64,000 bases of DNA from Pseudomonas sp. RIT-PI-r. Lineage in GTDB: Bacteria > Pseudomonadota > Gammaproteobacteria > Pseudomonadales > Pseudomonadaceae. The DNA is taken from the NCBI RefSeq assembly GCF_001297015.1, contig NZ_LIGE01000047.1, positions 310,001-374,000 on the forward strand, written 5' to 3'. The notes below the pieces were generated by a model. It was given only the letters and a program-made list of their open reading frames with translations. It was not told where the DNA came from and did not search any database. The translations under genes and the position numbers were made by a program. Positions 33,396-42,542 of this stretch are shown in pieces. Each line of letters opens with the position of its first letter. The stretch's first letter is position 1.

Positions 33396-34886
33396 ATGGA
33401 ACTGGTTGTAAAAAGCGTTAGCCCAGAAACGTTGAAAACCGCCACCCTGGTGGTTGCTGTCGGCGAAGGCCGCAAACTCGGCGTCGCCGCCAAACAAGTC
33501 GACGAACTCAGCGGCGGCGCGATCAGCGCCGTCCTCAAGCGTGGCGATCTGGCCGGCAAGGTCGGTCAAAGCCTGCTGCTGCACAGCCTGCCGAACCTCA
33601 AAGCCGAGCGCGTGCTGCTGGTCGGCGTGGGCAAGGAAGAAGAACTGGGCGACCGTCCGTTCCGCAAAATCGTCGCCGGCATCCTCAACACCCTGAAGGG
33701 TCTGGGCGGCAGCGACGCCGTGCTGGCGCTGGATGAAATCATTGTCAAGAACCGCGACAGCTACGGCAAAACCCGTCTGCTGGCGGAAACCCTGGTGGAT
33801 GGCGAATACACCTTCGACCAGTTCAAGAGCCAGAAAGCCGAACCGCGCGCCCTGAAGAAAATCACCCTGCTGACCATCAAGGCTGCTCAGGCTGAAGTGC
33901 AGCGCGCGGTGAATCACGCCACCGCGATTGCCAACGGCATGGCCTTCACCCGCGATCTGGGCAACCTGCCGCCGAACATTTGCCATCCGACGTTCCTTGG
34001 CGAACAAGCGAAGAACCTCGGCAAAGAGTTCAAGGATCTGAAAGTCGAAGTCCTCGACGAGAAGAAGATCAAAGCGCTGGGCATGGGCTCGTTCTACGCC
34101 GTCGGCCAAGGCAGCGAGCAGCCGCCGCGCCTGATCGTCATGCAATACAACGGTGGCAAGAAATCCGAGAAGCCGTACGCCCTCGTCGGTAAAGGCATCA
34201 CCTTCGACACCGGCGGCATCAGCCTGAAGCCGGGCGCCGGCATGGACGAAATGAAGTACGACATGGGCGGCGCGGCCTCCGTGTTCGGCACCCTGCGTGC
34301 GGTGCTTGAGCTGAAACTGCCGATCAACCTGGTATGCATCCTCGCCTGCGCGGAAAACATGCCGAGCGGCAATGCGACCCGTCCGGGTGACATCGTCACC
34401 ACCATGAGCGGCCAGACCGTGGAAATCCTCAACACCGACGCCGAAGGCCGTCTGGTGCTGTGCGATGCGCTGACCTACTCCGAGCGCTTCAAGCCACAAG
34501 CAGTGATCGACATCGCCACCCTGACCGGCGCTTGCGTCGTTGCACTGGGAGCGCACACCTCGGGCCTGCTGGGCAACAACGACGAACTGATCGACCAACT
34601 GCTGAGCGCCGGCAAAGCCGCTGACGACCGCGCCTGGCAATTGCCGCTGTTCGACGAATACCAGGAGCAACTGGACAGCCCGTTCGCCGACATCGCCAAC
34701 ATTGGCGGGCCGAAAGCCGGCACCATCACTGCCGCGTGCTTCCTGTCGCGCTTCACCAAGAACCTCAACTGGGCGCACCTGGACATCGCGGGCACCGCAT
34801 GGACCAGCGGTGGCAAGGACAAGGGCGCAACCGGCCGTCCGGTGCCTCTGCTGACCCAGTACCTGCTGGATCGCGCCAAAGCCTGA
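33396..34886 (+). CDS. pepA: Cytosol aminopeptidase (leucyl aminopeptidase, M17)
   Basis: A 496-residue M17 metallopeptidase that removes N-terminal residues; in some bacteria PepA also binds DNA. The catalytic domain has VGKGITFDTGGISLKPG, MKYDMGGAASVFG and the family signature NTDAEGRLVLCDAL, giving both metal sites and the catalytic Lys and Arg. ATG 33396 is preceded by AGGGAT at a good distance; upstream in-frame codons are not needed. It is the first gene of a run with holC and valS, divergent from lptF. Confidence 0.96.
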   Translation: MELVVKSVSPETLKTATLVVAVGEGRKLGVAAKQVDELSGGAISAVLKRGDLAGKVGQSLLLHSLPNLKAERVLLVGVGKEEELGDRPFRKIVAGILNTLKGLGGSDAVLALDEIIVKNRDSYGKTRLLAETLVDGEYTFDQFKSQKAEPRALKKITLLTIKAAQAEVQRAVNHATAIANGMAFTRDLGNLPPNICHPTFLGEQAKNLGKEFKDLKVEVLDEKKIKALGMGSFYAVGQGSEQPPRLIVMQYNGGKKSEKPYALVGKGITFDTGGISLKPGAGMDEMKYDMGGAASVFGTLRAVLELKLPINLVCILACAENMPSGNATRPGDIVTTMSGQTVEILNTDAEGRLVLCDALTYSERFKPQAVIDIATLTGACVVALGAHTSGLLGNNDELIDQLLSAGKAADDRAWQLPLFDEYQEQLDSPFADIANIGGPKAGTITAACFLSRFTKNLNWAHLDIAGTAWTSGGKDKGATGRPVPLLTQYLLDRAKA

Positions 34887-34946
34887 AACCGATGACTTGC
34901 GGCGGCGTTACTCTCCTGTAGCGCCGCTGGCAACTCAGGAACCGCA

Positions 34947-35375
34947 ATGACCAAAGTCGACTTCTATATCCTGCCCAGCGCCGATCCTTCGGCTCGTCTG
35001 GATTTTGCCTGCAAGCTCACCGAAAAAGCCTGGCGCATGGGTCACCGCATCTACCTGCACTGCAGCGACGCAGCCCAGCGTGACGATCTCGATGCGCGAT
35101 TGTGGGCATTCAAGGGTGAAACCTTCGTTCCCCATGGCCCGGCTGACAGCGAACCCGATGGCCTGATCGTTCTGGGCGTGGGTGATGACTGCGGTCAACA
35201 CCAGGATTTGCTGGTCAATCTCGACCTGAAAGTCCCGGCATTCGCCAATAAATTCGCCCGTGTGGCGGAAGTGGTGGTCGAAGACCCGACGATTCGAGCC
35301 GCTGCGCGGGACAGTTTCCGTTTCTACCGCGAACAGGGCTATCCTCTGCAAGATCACCGTTTACAGCGACTCTGA
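34947..35375 (+). CDS. holC: DNA polymerase III subunit chi
   Basis: A 142-residue protein of the chi family, which links the clamp loader to single-strand-binding protein. It starts TKVDFYILPSADPSARLDFA, contains CKLTEKAWRMGHRIYLHCSD and ends FRFYREQGYPLQDHRLQRL. It follows pepA by 60 bases, with AGGAA before its ATG, and precedes a small gene of unknown role. Confidence 0.94.
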   Translation: MTKVDFYILPSADPSARLDFACKLTEKAWRMGHRIYLHCSDAAQRDDLDARLWAFKGETFVPHGPADSEPDGLIVLGVGDDCGQHQDLLVNLDLKVPAFANKFARVAEVVVEDPTIRAAARDSFRFYREQGYPLQDHRLQRL

Positions 35376-35383
35376 GCATTCCA

Positions 35384-35779
35384 ATGGACACTCCGAAACC
35401 GCAGCAAAAATCCGCACATCTGCTGGACGATCTCGAATCGATCCGCCAGTTGCTCGGCGATGACAACCTGCAACCGCCACTGCTGACCGATACGGTCGAC
35501 GACGGTGAGCAGGAACAGATTCCGATGTTGTTCGATTCTGTCGGCAGCGAGCCGCCGGCCGTCGAATCAGCACCTGCGCCAGCGCCAACAGCTGCCGCAC
35601 AACCTGCCGCGCCGGTGGATAAAGGCCCGGACGCCTTGCTTCATCTCGACAGCGAACTGCGCGCCGCCGCGCAATTGATCATGCAAGACGTGATCGACGA
35701 CTTCGCCCCGCACATCGAGACCGAAATCAAACGCCGCCTCGATGCTCGGATGGAACGGCTGCTCAGCCAGTACGAATAA
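35384..35779 (+). CDS. Conserved protein of unknown function between holC and valS
   Basis: A 131-residue acidic protein. An N-terminal helix (KSAHLLDDLESIRQLLGDD) is followed by a Pro/Ala-rich linker at about residues 58-80. A helical C-terminus (LHLDSELRAAAQLIMQDVID, EIKRRLDARMERLLSQYE) follows. It starts eight bases after the holC stop, so it is cotranscribed. Its place suggests a link to the replisome, but this is only positional; it is sometimes labelled as a chi-related protein without clear similarity. Confidence 0.8.
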   Translation: MDTPKPQQKSAHLLDDLESIRQLLGDDNLQPPLLTDTVDDGEQEQIPMLFDSVGSEPPAVESAPAPAPTAAAQPAAPVDKGPDALLHLDSELRAAAQLIMQDVIDDFAPHIETEIKRRLDARMERLLSQYE

Positions 35780-35789
35780 CGCACCCCGA

Positions 35790-35872
35790 GTAGGAGCTGC
35801 CGAAGGCTGCGATCTTTTGACCTTTGTTTCTTAAAACAAGATCAAAAGATCGCAGCCTTCGGCAGCTCCTAC
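35790..35872. repeat. REP pair upstream of valS
   Basis: Inverted GTAGGAGCTGCCGAAGGCTG arms lie between the unknown gene and valS, just upstream of a TATACT box (35924-35929) that may be the valS promoter -10. Confidence 0.9.
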
Positions 35873-35972
35873 ATTTAAATCCCCTCCGGGCCCGCCCCGC
35901 TCGCCCTCGGCCCCATGCCCCGCTATACTCGTCGGCTTTTCCTGAATTAATGCCAATAGGGTCCCGCCGCGC

Positions 35973-38819
35973 ATGGATAAGACCTACCAGCCGCACGCCA
36001 TTGAAACTTCCTGGTACAACACCTGGGAGTCCGAGAACTACTTCGCCCCGCAAGGCGCGGGCGACTCCTACACCATCATGATCCCGCCGCCGAACGTCAC
36101 CGGTAGCCTGCACATGGGTCACGGTTTCAACAACGCGATCATGGACGCGCTGATCCGTTTCCGCCGCATGCAGGGTCGCAACACCCTCTGGCAGCCGGGT
36201 ACCGACCACGCCGGTATCGCCACGCAGATGCTGGTGGAGCGTCAACTCGAAGCCCAGGGCCAGAATCGCCACGATCTGGGCCGCGAAAAATTCCTCGAGA
36301 AAGTCTGGGAGTGGAAGGATCAGTCCGGCGGCAACATCAGCCGTCAGATCCGCCGCCTCGGCTCGTCCGTTGACTGGAGCCGCGAGCGCTTCACCATGGA
36401 CGACGGCCTCTCGGAAGCGGTCAAAGAAGCGTTCGTGCGCCTGCACGAAGACGGTCTGATCTATCGCGGCAAGCGTCTGGTCAACTGGGACACCAAACTG
36501 CACACGGCGATTTCCGACCTCGAAGTGGAAAACCACGACGAAAAAGGCTTCCTGTGGAACCTGAAGTACCCGCTGGCCGACGGCGTGAAAACCGCTGAAG
36601 GCAACGACTTCCTGATCGTCGCGACTACCCGTCCGGAAACCATGCTCGGCGACTCCGCCGTCGCGGTTAACCCGAACGACGAGCGCTACCAAGCCCTGAT
36701 CGGCAAGTTTGTCGAGCTGCCACTGGTTGGCCGCCGCATCCCGATCATTGCCGACGACTACTGCGATCCTGAATTCGGCACCGGCTGCGTGAAAATCACC
36801 CCGGCCCACGATTTCAACGACTACGAAGTCGGCAAGCGCCACAACCTGCCGCTGCTGAACATCTTCGACAAGAACGCCAACGTGCTGCCGGCAGCCCAGG
36901 TGTTCAACCTCGACGGCACGCTGAACGACAGCATCGATGGCGCGATTCCGGCTGAATACGCCGGCCTTGAGCGTTTTGAAGCGCGTAAGCAGATCGTCGC
37001 TGCGTTCGACGCCGCCGGCCTGCTGGTCAGCGTCAACGACCACGGCCTGAAAGTGCCGAAAGGCGACCGCTCCGGCACCATCATCGAGCCGTGGCTGACC
37101 GACCAGTGGTACGTATCGACCAAGCCTTTGGCCGAGCCTGCGATTGCCGCCGTTGAAGACGGTCGTATCCAGTTCGTGCCCAAGCAGTACGAAAACATGT
37201 ACTTCTCGTGGATGCGCGACATCCAGGACTGGTGCATCAGCCGTCAGCTGTGGTGGGGCCACCGGATTCCGGCCTGGTACGACGAGTCGGGCAAGGTCTA
37301 TGTCGGTCGCGACGAAGCCGAAGTGCGTGCCAAGCACAACCTCGGCCCGGACGTGGCGCTGCAGCAAGACAACGACGTACTCGACACCTGGTTCAGTTCC
37401 GGCCTGTGGACCTTCTCCACCCTTGGCTGGCCGGAAAAAACCGAATTCCTGAAGAAATTCCACTCCACCGACGTACTGGTGACGGGCTTCGACATCATTT
37501 TCTTCTGGGTTGCCCGGATGATCATGCTGACCATGCACCTGATCAAGAACGAGGACGGCACCCCGCAGGTGCCGTTCAAGACCGTTTATGTGCACGGTCT
37601 GGTGCGTGATGGCCAAGGCCAGAAAATGTCCAAGTCCAAGGGCAACGTCCTTGACCCGCTGGACATCATCGACGGTATCGAGCTGGAAGAACTGGTGCAG
37701 AAACGCACCTCAGGCCTGATGCAGCCGAAACTGGCGAAGAAAATCGAGAAGCAGACCCGCGACGAGTTTGCCGACGGTATCGCCAGCTATGGCACCGACG
37801 CCCTGCGCTTCACCTTCTGCTCGCTGGCTTCGACCGGTCGCGACATCAAGTTCGACATGGGCCGCGTTGAAGGCTATCGCAACTTCTGCAACAAGATCTG
37901 GAACGCCGCACGTTACGTTCTGGACAAGGGCGAAGACTGCGGCCAGAACGGCGAAGCCTACGAGCTGTCGCTGGCGGATCGCTGGATCATTTCGCAGCTG
38001 CAACGCACCGAAGCCGAAGTGACCCGTCAGTTGGATCAGTTCCGTTTCGACCTTGCCGCGCAAGCGCTGTACGAGTTCATCTGGAACCAGTACTGCGACT
38101 GGTACCTGGAATTGTCCAAGCCAGTGCTGTGGGACGAGAACGCCCCGGTTGAGCGTCAGCGCGGCACTCGCCGTACGCTGGTGCGGGTACTGGAAGTGGC
38201 GCTGCGCCTGGCGCATCCGTTCATGCCGTTCATCACTGAAGAAATCTGGCAGCGCATCGCGCCGCTGGCCGGCATTCAGGGCAAGACGATCATGCTGCAA
38301 GCGTGGCCAGTGGCCAACGAAGAACGCATCGATCCGGCCGCCGAAAATGACATCGAATGGCTCAAGGAACTGATGCTCGGCACGCGTAACATCCGTGGCG
38401 AAATGAACATCGGCCCGGGCAAACCTCTGCCGATCTACCTGAAGAACGTCAGCGCTGAAGACCAGCGCCGTCTGACCGAGAACGAAGCGCTGCTGAAGAA
38501 ACTGGCGCGTCTGGAATCGATCACTGTTCTGGCAGCAGGCGAAGAAGCACCGCTGTCCGCGACCGCGCTGGTTGGCGAGATGGAAGTGCTGGTGCCGATG
38601 GCCGGTCTGATCGACAAGGGCGCTGAGCTCGCGCGCCTGGACAAGGAAATCCTGCGTCTGCAGGGTGAAGTCCAGCGCGTTGGCGGCAAACTGTCCAACG
38701 CCGGTTTCGTTGACAAGGCCCCGCCTGAAGTCATCGAGAAAGAACGCGCCAAACTGGCCGAGGCTGAACAGGCCCTGGGCAAACTGGCCGAGCAGCATGC
38801 GCGGATTGCCAGCCTGTAA
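35973..38819 (+). CDS. valS: Valyl-tRNA synthetase
   Basis: A 948-residue class I synthetase charging tRNA-Val. The HIGH motif appears as PPPNVTGSLHMGHGF at about residue 40, the editing domain contains ATTRPETMLGDSAVAVNP, and KMSKS is KMSKSKGNVLDP at about 550. The C-terminal coiled coil (LARLDKEILRLQGEVQRVGG onward) is typical. A strong terminator follows. Confidence 0.98.
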   Translation: MDKTYQPHAIETSWYNTWESENYFAPQGAGDSYTIMIPPPNVTGSLHMGHGFNNAIMDALIRFRRMQGRNTLWQPGTDHAGIATQMLVERQLEAQGQNRHDLGREKFLEKVWEWKDQSGGNISRQIRRLGSSVDWSRERFTMDDGLSEAVKEAFVRLHEDGLIYRGKRLVNWDTKLHTAISDLEVENHDEKGFLWNLKYPLADGVKTAEGNDFLIVATTRPETMLGDSAVAVNPNDERYQALIGKFVELPLVGRRIPIIADDYCDPEFGTGCVKITPAHDFNDYEVGKRHNLPLLNIFDKNANVLPAAQVFNLDGTLNDSIDGAIPAEYAGLERFEARKQIVAAFDAAGLLVSVNDHGLKVPKGDRSGTIIEPWLTDQWYVSTKPLAEPAIAAVEDGRIQFVPKQYENMYFSWMRDIQDWCISRQLWWGHRIPAWYDESGKVYVGRDEAEVRAKHNLGPDVALQQDNDVLDTWFSSGLWTFSTLGWPEKTEFLKKFHSTDVLVTGFDIIFFWVARMIMLTMHLIKNEDGTPQVPFKTVYVHGLVRDGQGQKMSKSKGNVLDPLDIIDGIELEELVQKRTSGLMQPKLAKKIEKQTRDEFADGIASYGTDALRFTFCSLASTGRDIKFDMGRVEGYRNFCNKIWNAARYVLDKGEDCGQNGEAYELSLADRWIISQLQRTEAEVTRQLDQFRFDLAAQALYEFIWNQYCDWYLELSKPVLWDENAPVERQRGTRRTLVRVLEVALRLAHPFMPFITEEIWQRIAPLAGIQGKTIMLQAWPVANEERIDPAAENDIEWLKELMLGTRNIRGEMNIGPGKPLPIYLKNVSAEDQRRLTENEALLKKLARLESITVLAAGEEAPLSATALVGEMEVLVPMAGLIDKGAELARLDKEILRLQGEVQRVGGKLSNAGFVDKAPPEVIEKERAKLAEAEQALGKLAEQHARIASL

Positions 38820-38834
38820 GGGCAAATCGCAATG

Positions 38835-38866
38835 AAAAAGGGAGGCCCGGGTGGCCTCCCTTTTTT
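38835..38866 (+). terminator. Rho-independent terminator after valS
   Basis: GGGAGGCC (38840-38847) pairs with GGCCTCCC (38853-38860) and is followed by TTTTTT. Confidence 0.95.
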
Positions 38867-38892
38867 ATTCCTGCAATAAACACGAATCCCTT

Positions 38893-38980
38893 GTAGGCCT
38901 TCGCCTGCTCGCGATGACGGAGTGCCAGTCGACAAATATTCTGGCTAATCCACCGCAATCGCGAGCAGGCTCACTCCTAC
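38893..38980. repeat. Diverged REP pair
   Basis: The left arm (GTAGGCCTTCGCCTGCTCGC) differs from the right (GCGAGCAGGCTCACTCCTAC) at several bases, unlike most pairs here. It lies between valS and rlmF. Confidence 0.75.
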
Positions 38981-39052
38981 AATTGGTCGGTGTTGCCTTT
39001 AGATGTGGGACAATACCCGCCACTTTCAGCCATACCCGAATCGACCACGCCC

Positions 39053-40072
39053 ATGAACGCCCCCCGCACACCCAAACCTGCGCGCAAGAAGCCTGACTCC
39101 GCGACCCCGGCCAAAGCCGTTGCACCGCGCGAAAAGGCCAGCCTGCACCCGCGCAATCGCCATCAGGGTCGTTATGACTTCCCGGCGCTGATCAAGACCA
39201 CGCCGGAACTGGCGAAGTTTGTGATCACCAACCCGTACGGCAAGGAAAGCATCGACTTCGCCAGCCCCGATGCGGTGCGCGTGTTCAATCGGGCGCTGCT
39301 CAAGTCGTTTTATGGCATCCAGCATTGGGACATCCCGGCGGATTACCTCTGCCCGCCTGTGCCGGGCCGTGCCGATTACGTGCACTTCCTCGCGGATTTG
39401 CTGGCGAGCATGAACGACGGCAAGGTCCCGCGCGGCGCCATCGTCAACGGGCTGGACATCGGCATGGGCGCCAACTGCGTGTATCCGCTGATCGGTAACA
39501 GCGAATACCGTTGGCACTTCCTCGGTTCGGAGATCGACCCGACGGCCGTGGCTGCTGCCAAGGCCATCGTTCAGTCCAACGACCTGAGCAAGGTCATCCA
39601 ACTGCGCCAACAGGAAAACCGCAAGCACATCCTGATTGGCTTGCTGGAGCCAGGTGAGCGTTTCGACCTGACCATGTGCAACCCGCCGTTCCACGCCTCG
39701 ATGGACGAAGCGACCAAGGGCAGCGAGCGCAAATGGCGCGCACTGGGCAAGGCTGATCCGAAACGTAAACTGCCGGTGCTGAACTTCGGCGGGCAGTCGG
39801 CGGAGTTGTGGTGTGAAGGCGGGGAAGCGCGTTTTGTGACGCAACTGATCGCCGAAAGCGCGAACTTCCAGCACAAAGTGTTGTGGTTCAGCACGCTGGT
39901 CTCGAAAGCCTCGAACCTGCCCGCCATTGAAACTGCGCTGAAGAAGGCTGGCGTACTGGAAAGCCAGGTTGTAGAGATGTCGCAGGGGCAGAAGCAGAGC
40001 CGCTTCGTGGCGTGGACGTTCCAGACCAAGTCCGAGCAGCAGATCTGGCGCCGCGAGCGCTGGACGCGCTGA
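39053..40072 (+). CDS. rlmF: 23S rRNA (adenine(1618)-N(6))-methyltransferase
   Basis: A 339-residue SAM-dependent methyltransferase. A basic N-terminus (PRTPKPARKKPD) precedes the conserved HPRNRHQGRYDFPALI block, the SAM-binding region VNGLDIGMGANCVYPLIG and the catalytic MCNPPFHASMDEA. It modifies A1618 of 23S rRNA. No Shine-Dalgarno precedes ATG 39053, so the start is judged by family similarity. Confidence 0.94.
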   Translation: MNAPRTPKPARKKPDSATPAKAVAPREKASLHPRNRHQGRYDFPALIKTTPELAKFVITNPYGKESIDFASPDAVRVFNRALLKSFYGIQHWDIPADYLCPPVPGRADYVHFLADLLASMNDGKVPRGAIVNGLDIGMGANCVYPLIGNSEYRWHFLGSEIDPTAVAAAKAIVQSNDLSKVIQLRQQENRKHILIGLLEPGERFDLTMCNPPFHASMDEATKGSERKWRALGKADPKRKLPVLNFGGQSAELWCEGGEARFVTQLIAESANFQHKVLWFSTLVSKASNLPAIETALKKAGVLESQVVEMSQGQKQSRFVAWTFQTKSEQQIWRRERWTR

Positions 40073-40092
40073 CACCTGCGTCGTTGCCCCCT

Positions 40093-40185
40093 GTAGGAGC
40101 TGCGGCACGCTGCGATCTTTTTTGATCTTGACCCTGAAGAGCCAGATCAAAAGATCGCAGCCTCGTTTCACTCCACAGCTCCTAC
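40093..40185. repeat. REP pair with one broken arm
   Basis: The left arm GTAGGAGCTGCGGCACGCTG is regular. In the right arm the usual GGCAGCTCC core is replaced by CTCGTTTCACTCCACAGCTC, so the outer hairpin is interrupted. Confidence 0.75.
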
Positions 40186-40216
40186 AGGCGGCGTAACGCC
40201 TCGCCAAATCGCAGAC

Positions 40217-40258
40217 ACAAAAAAACCGTGCCCGGATCACTCCGGAGCACGGTTTTTT
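40217..40258 (-). terminator. Rho-independent terminator after hupN (bidirectional)
   Basis: ACCGTGC and GCACGGT arms enclose an inner CGGA/TCCG pair, flanked by A7 and T6, so it works in both directions between rlmF and hupN. Confidence 0.93.
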
Positions 40259-40269
40259 ATTGCTGCGTC

Positions 40270-40551
40270 TTACTTGTTCACAGCGTCGGTCAGGCCTTTG
40301 GCCACAACCAGCTTGATCACTTTCTTCGCAGGGATTTCGATGGCAGCGCCAGTCGAAGGGTTACGGCCAGTGCGGGCAGGACGCTCGGTCACTTTCAGCT
40401 TGCCGATACCTGGCAAGGTGATTTCGCCGCCGTTTTCCAGCTGATCGGCAACGATTTGGCCCAGTTGGTCCAGAGCGTTACGCGCGGTGGTTTTCGGCGC
40501 GTCGATAGCTTCAGCGATGTCGGCGATCAGTTGGTCTTTAGTAAGAGCCAT
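40270..40551 (-). CDS. hupN: HU-family DNA-binding protein
   Basis: A 93-residue nucleoid protein, starting MALTKDQLIADIAEAIDAPK, with the DNA-binding arm GRNPSTGAAIEIPAKKVIKL. It bends DNA non-specifically. P. putida has three HU genes, and from memory hupN is the one near valS, which supports this symbol. ATG 40551 is preceded by AAGGAA. A long upstream region of about 350 bases may hold complex regulation. Confidence 0.9.
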   Translation of the reverse strand: MALTKDQLIADIAEAIDAPKTTARNALDQLGQIVADQLENGGEITLPGIGKLKVTERPARTGRNPSTGAAIEIPAKKVIKLVVAKGLTDAVNK

Positions 40552-40902
40552 GTAGTGTTCCTTCCCTATCAAATTCATATGGATTGCAGAGTGCAGTGTC
40601 AGCCATCGAGCCCGATCTTCTGGATCTGGCACCCTCGGCGATAACCACGACGAGTCGGGTTATAGATGCCGAAATCAGGGTTTGGTTCGACCTGACAAAT
40701 GCTGATTGCACGCTTAACGCAGTGACTTCGCGTAAGACCGGGCAAAACTAGCACAGAGACGGGGAAATATCCGCCTCTAGCTACCCATTTGGTCAGCTTT
40801 ATTGCTCTAAATCGGTAAAAAACTGCATAAGCCCGGCAGCACGACCCGGTTTTGCCCTACAACCCCCCGTTTATACTGCCGTCGACACAGTTTCCCGGTT
40901 AT
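40552..40902. other. Gene-free region upstream of hupN
   Basis: No gene or convincing RNA is seen. TATACT at 40872-40877 with TTTTGC 16 bases upstream is a possible plus-strand promoter for yejK. On the minus strand TATAAC lies about 110 bases before hupN as a weak -10 candidate. Confidence 0.35.
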
Positions 40903-40987
40903 GCAGGAGCTGCCGAAGGCTGCGATCTTTTGATTTGGCTTTTGAAAAAAACAAGATCAAAAGATCGCAGCCTTCGGCGGCTCCTAC
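40903..40987. repeat. REP pair upstream of yejK
   Basis: Arms GCAGGAGCTGCCGAAGGCTG and complement, with one arm changed to GGCGGCTCCTAC. They lie about 85 bases before yejK. Confidence 0.88.
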
Positions 40988-41071
40988 AGAGAGTCTCGAC
41001 CGGAGATTCGGGTACACTTAGCGCTTTTTCGGGGGAGCCTGCCCTCCTCCCTTCCAACAGCCGAGAAGCCC

Positions 41072-42076
41072 ATGCCGATCCGTCATTGCATCGTCCACCT
41101 GATCGACAAAAAACCCGACGGCACGCCCGCAGTTCTGCACGCCCGTGACACGGAACTGGCCGAGTCTGCAGCCATCGAGAACATGCTCGCCGACCTCAAC
41201 GAGAGCTATAACGCCAAACAGGGCAAAGCCTGGGGTCTGTTCCATCCGGAATCCGGTGCGTTCCCGTTCAGTGGCTGGCTGAAGGAATACATGGAAGGCG
41301 GCAAGGACTTCACCGCGTTCAGCAAAGTCGCGGTCGAGCATTTGCAAAAGCTGATGGAAGAATCGAACCTGTCGGTCGGCGGCCACGTGCTGTTCGCCCA
41401 CTATCAGCAAGGCATGACCGATTACCTGGCGATCGCCCTGCTGCACCACAGCGAAGGCGTGGCGGTGACCGATGAGCTGGACGTGACCCCGTCGCGCCAC
41501 CTCGACCTCGGTCAGTTGCACTTGGCGGCGCGCATCAACGTCTCCGAGTGGCAGAACAACAAGCAGTCCAAGCAGTACATCTCGTTCATCAAGGGCAAGA
41601 ACGGCAAGAAGGTTTCGGAATACTTCCGTGACTTCATCGGTTGCCAGGAAGGCGTCGACGGCCCGGGCGAGACGCGCACGCTGCTCAAGGCCTTCAGCGA
41701 CTTCGTCGAGAGCGAGGACTTGCCGGAAGAATCCGCCCGCGAGAAGACCAAGACCCTGGTCGATTACGCCAGCAGCCAGGCCAAACTCGGCGAACCCATG
41801 GGCCTGGAAGAACTCTCCGAGCTGATCGACGAAGAGCGCCCGAAAGCCTTCTACGATCACATCCGCAACAAGGATTACGGCCTGTCGCCAGAGATTCCGG
41901 CGGACAAACGCACCTTGAATCAATTCCGCCGCTTCACTGGCCGTGCCGAGGGCCTGTCGATCAGTTTTGAAGCGCACCTGCTGGGCTCGAAGATCGAGTA
42001 CGACGAAGAAGCCGGCACCTTGGTGATCAAGGGCCTGCCGACCTCGCTCACCGATCAGCTGAAGCGCCGTAACTGA
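41072..42076 (+). CDS. yejK: Nucleoid-associated protein YejK (NdpA family)
   Basis: A 334-residue protein of the 37-kDa nucleoid-associated family, starting MPIRHCIVHLIDKKPDGTPA and containing HYQQGMTDYLAIALLHHSEG, HLDLGQLHLAARIN and KQYISFIKGKNGKKVSEYFR. It is associated with DNA in E. coli but has no known enzyme activity. Its stop overlaps the ATG of the glutaredoxin gene by one base. Confidence 0.94.
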   Translation: MPIRHCIVHLIDKKPDGTPAVLHARDTELAESAAIENMLADLNESYNAKQGKAWGLFHPESGAFPFSGWLKEYMEGGKDFTAFSKVAVEHLQKLMEESNLSVGGHVLFAHYQQGMTDYLAIALLHHSEGVAVTDELDVTPSRHLDLGQLHLAARINVSEWQNNKQSKQYISFIKGKNGKKVSEYFRDFIGCQEGVDGPGETRTLLKAFSDFVESEDLPEESAREKTKTLVDYASSQAKLGEPMGLEELSELIDEERPKAFYDHIRNKDYGLSPEIPADKRTLNQFRRFTGRAEGLSISFEAHLLGSKIEYDEEAGTLVIKGLPTSLTDQLKRRN

Positions 42077-42426
42077 TGCTCGGCAATGTGCTGAAGAAGG
42101 TTGCGCTGGTTCTGCTGGTGGTCGTGGTTTATCAGAACTGGGGCAAGATCGAGCGGGTGTTCAATCCGTCGCAAATGGTCTCGGAGCAGACACGGGCGCA
42201 AGCCAATGTCGTGCTCTACGCCACCGACTGGTGCGGCTACTGCAAGCAGACCAAACGCTTTCTCGACAGCAAGGGAATTCCCTTCAAGGAGTTCGATATC
42301 GAGAAGGATGCCGAGGCGCGCAAGGCGTATGAGGCATTGGGTGGACGCGGGATTCCGTTGATTGATGTCAACGGCACGTTGATTCGCGGGTTTGACCCGA
42401 ACGAAATCCTCGCAGCCCTGAAATAA
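42076..42426 (+). CDS. Membrane-anchored glutaredoxin-like protein
   Basis: A 116-residue protein. One N-terminal hydrophobic segment (about 7-20, VALVLLVVVVYQNWG) is followed by a glutaredoxin fold with CGYC at 53-56, IPFKEFDIEKD, GGRGIPLIDVNG and GFDPNEI. The anchor probably holds the redox domain on one side of the inner membrane; which side cannot be told surely. It is coupled to yejK by an overlapping stop and start. Confidence 0.88.
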   Translation: MLGNVLKKVALVLLVVVVYQNWGKIERVFNPSQMVSEQTRAQANVVLYATDWCGYCKQTKRFLDSKGIPFKEFDIEKDAEARKAYEALGGRGIPLIDVNGTLIRGFDPNEILAALK

Positions 42427-42429
42427 CCT

Positions 42430-42517
42430 GTAGGAGTGAGCCTGCTCGCGATAGCGGTGTGTCAGTCGATAAATCCGCCGATTGACACACCGCTATCGCG
42501 AGCAGGCTCACTCCTAC
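42430..42517. repeat. REP pair with extended palindrome
   Basis: The outer GTAGGAGTGAGCCTGCTCGC arms continue into ATAGCGGTGTGTCA and its near complement, so the hairpin is over 35 bp long. It lies between the convergent glutaredoxin and GST genes. Confidence 0.92.
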
Positions 42518-42542
42518 AAAGTTTTGCTACAGACTTGAGAGA

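Noticed and set aside
38990..39052. Longer rlmF starting at a TTG at 38990
   Set aside because: The added residues cross into sequence next to the REP pair and the family starts near the basic MNAPRTPKPARKK stretch. The lack of a ribosome site leaves slight doubt.
40552..40632. N-terminal extension of the HU protein
   Set aside because: HU proteins begin with MALTKDQL or similar; ATG 40551 has its own AAGGAA site.
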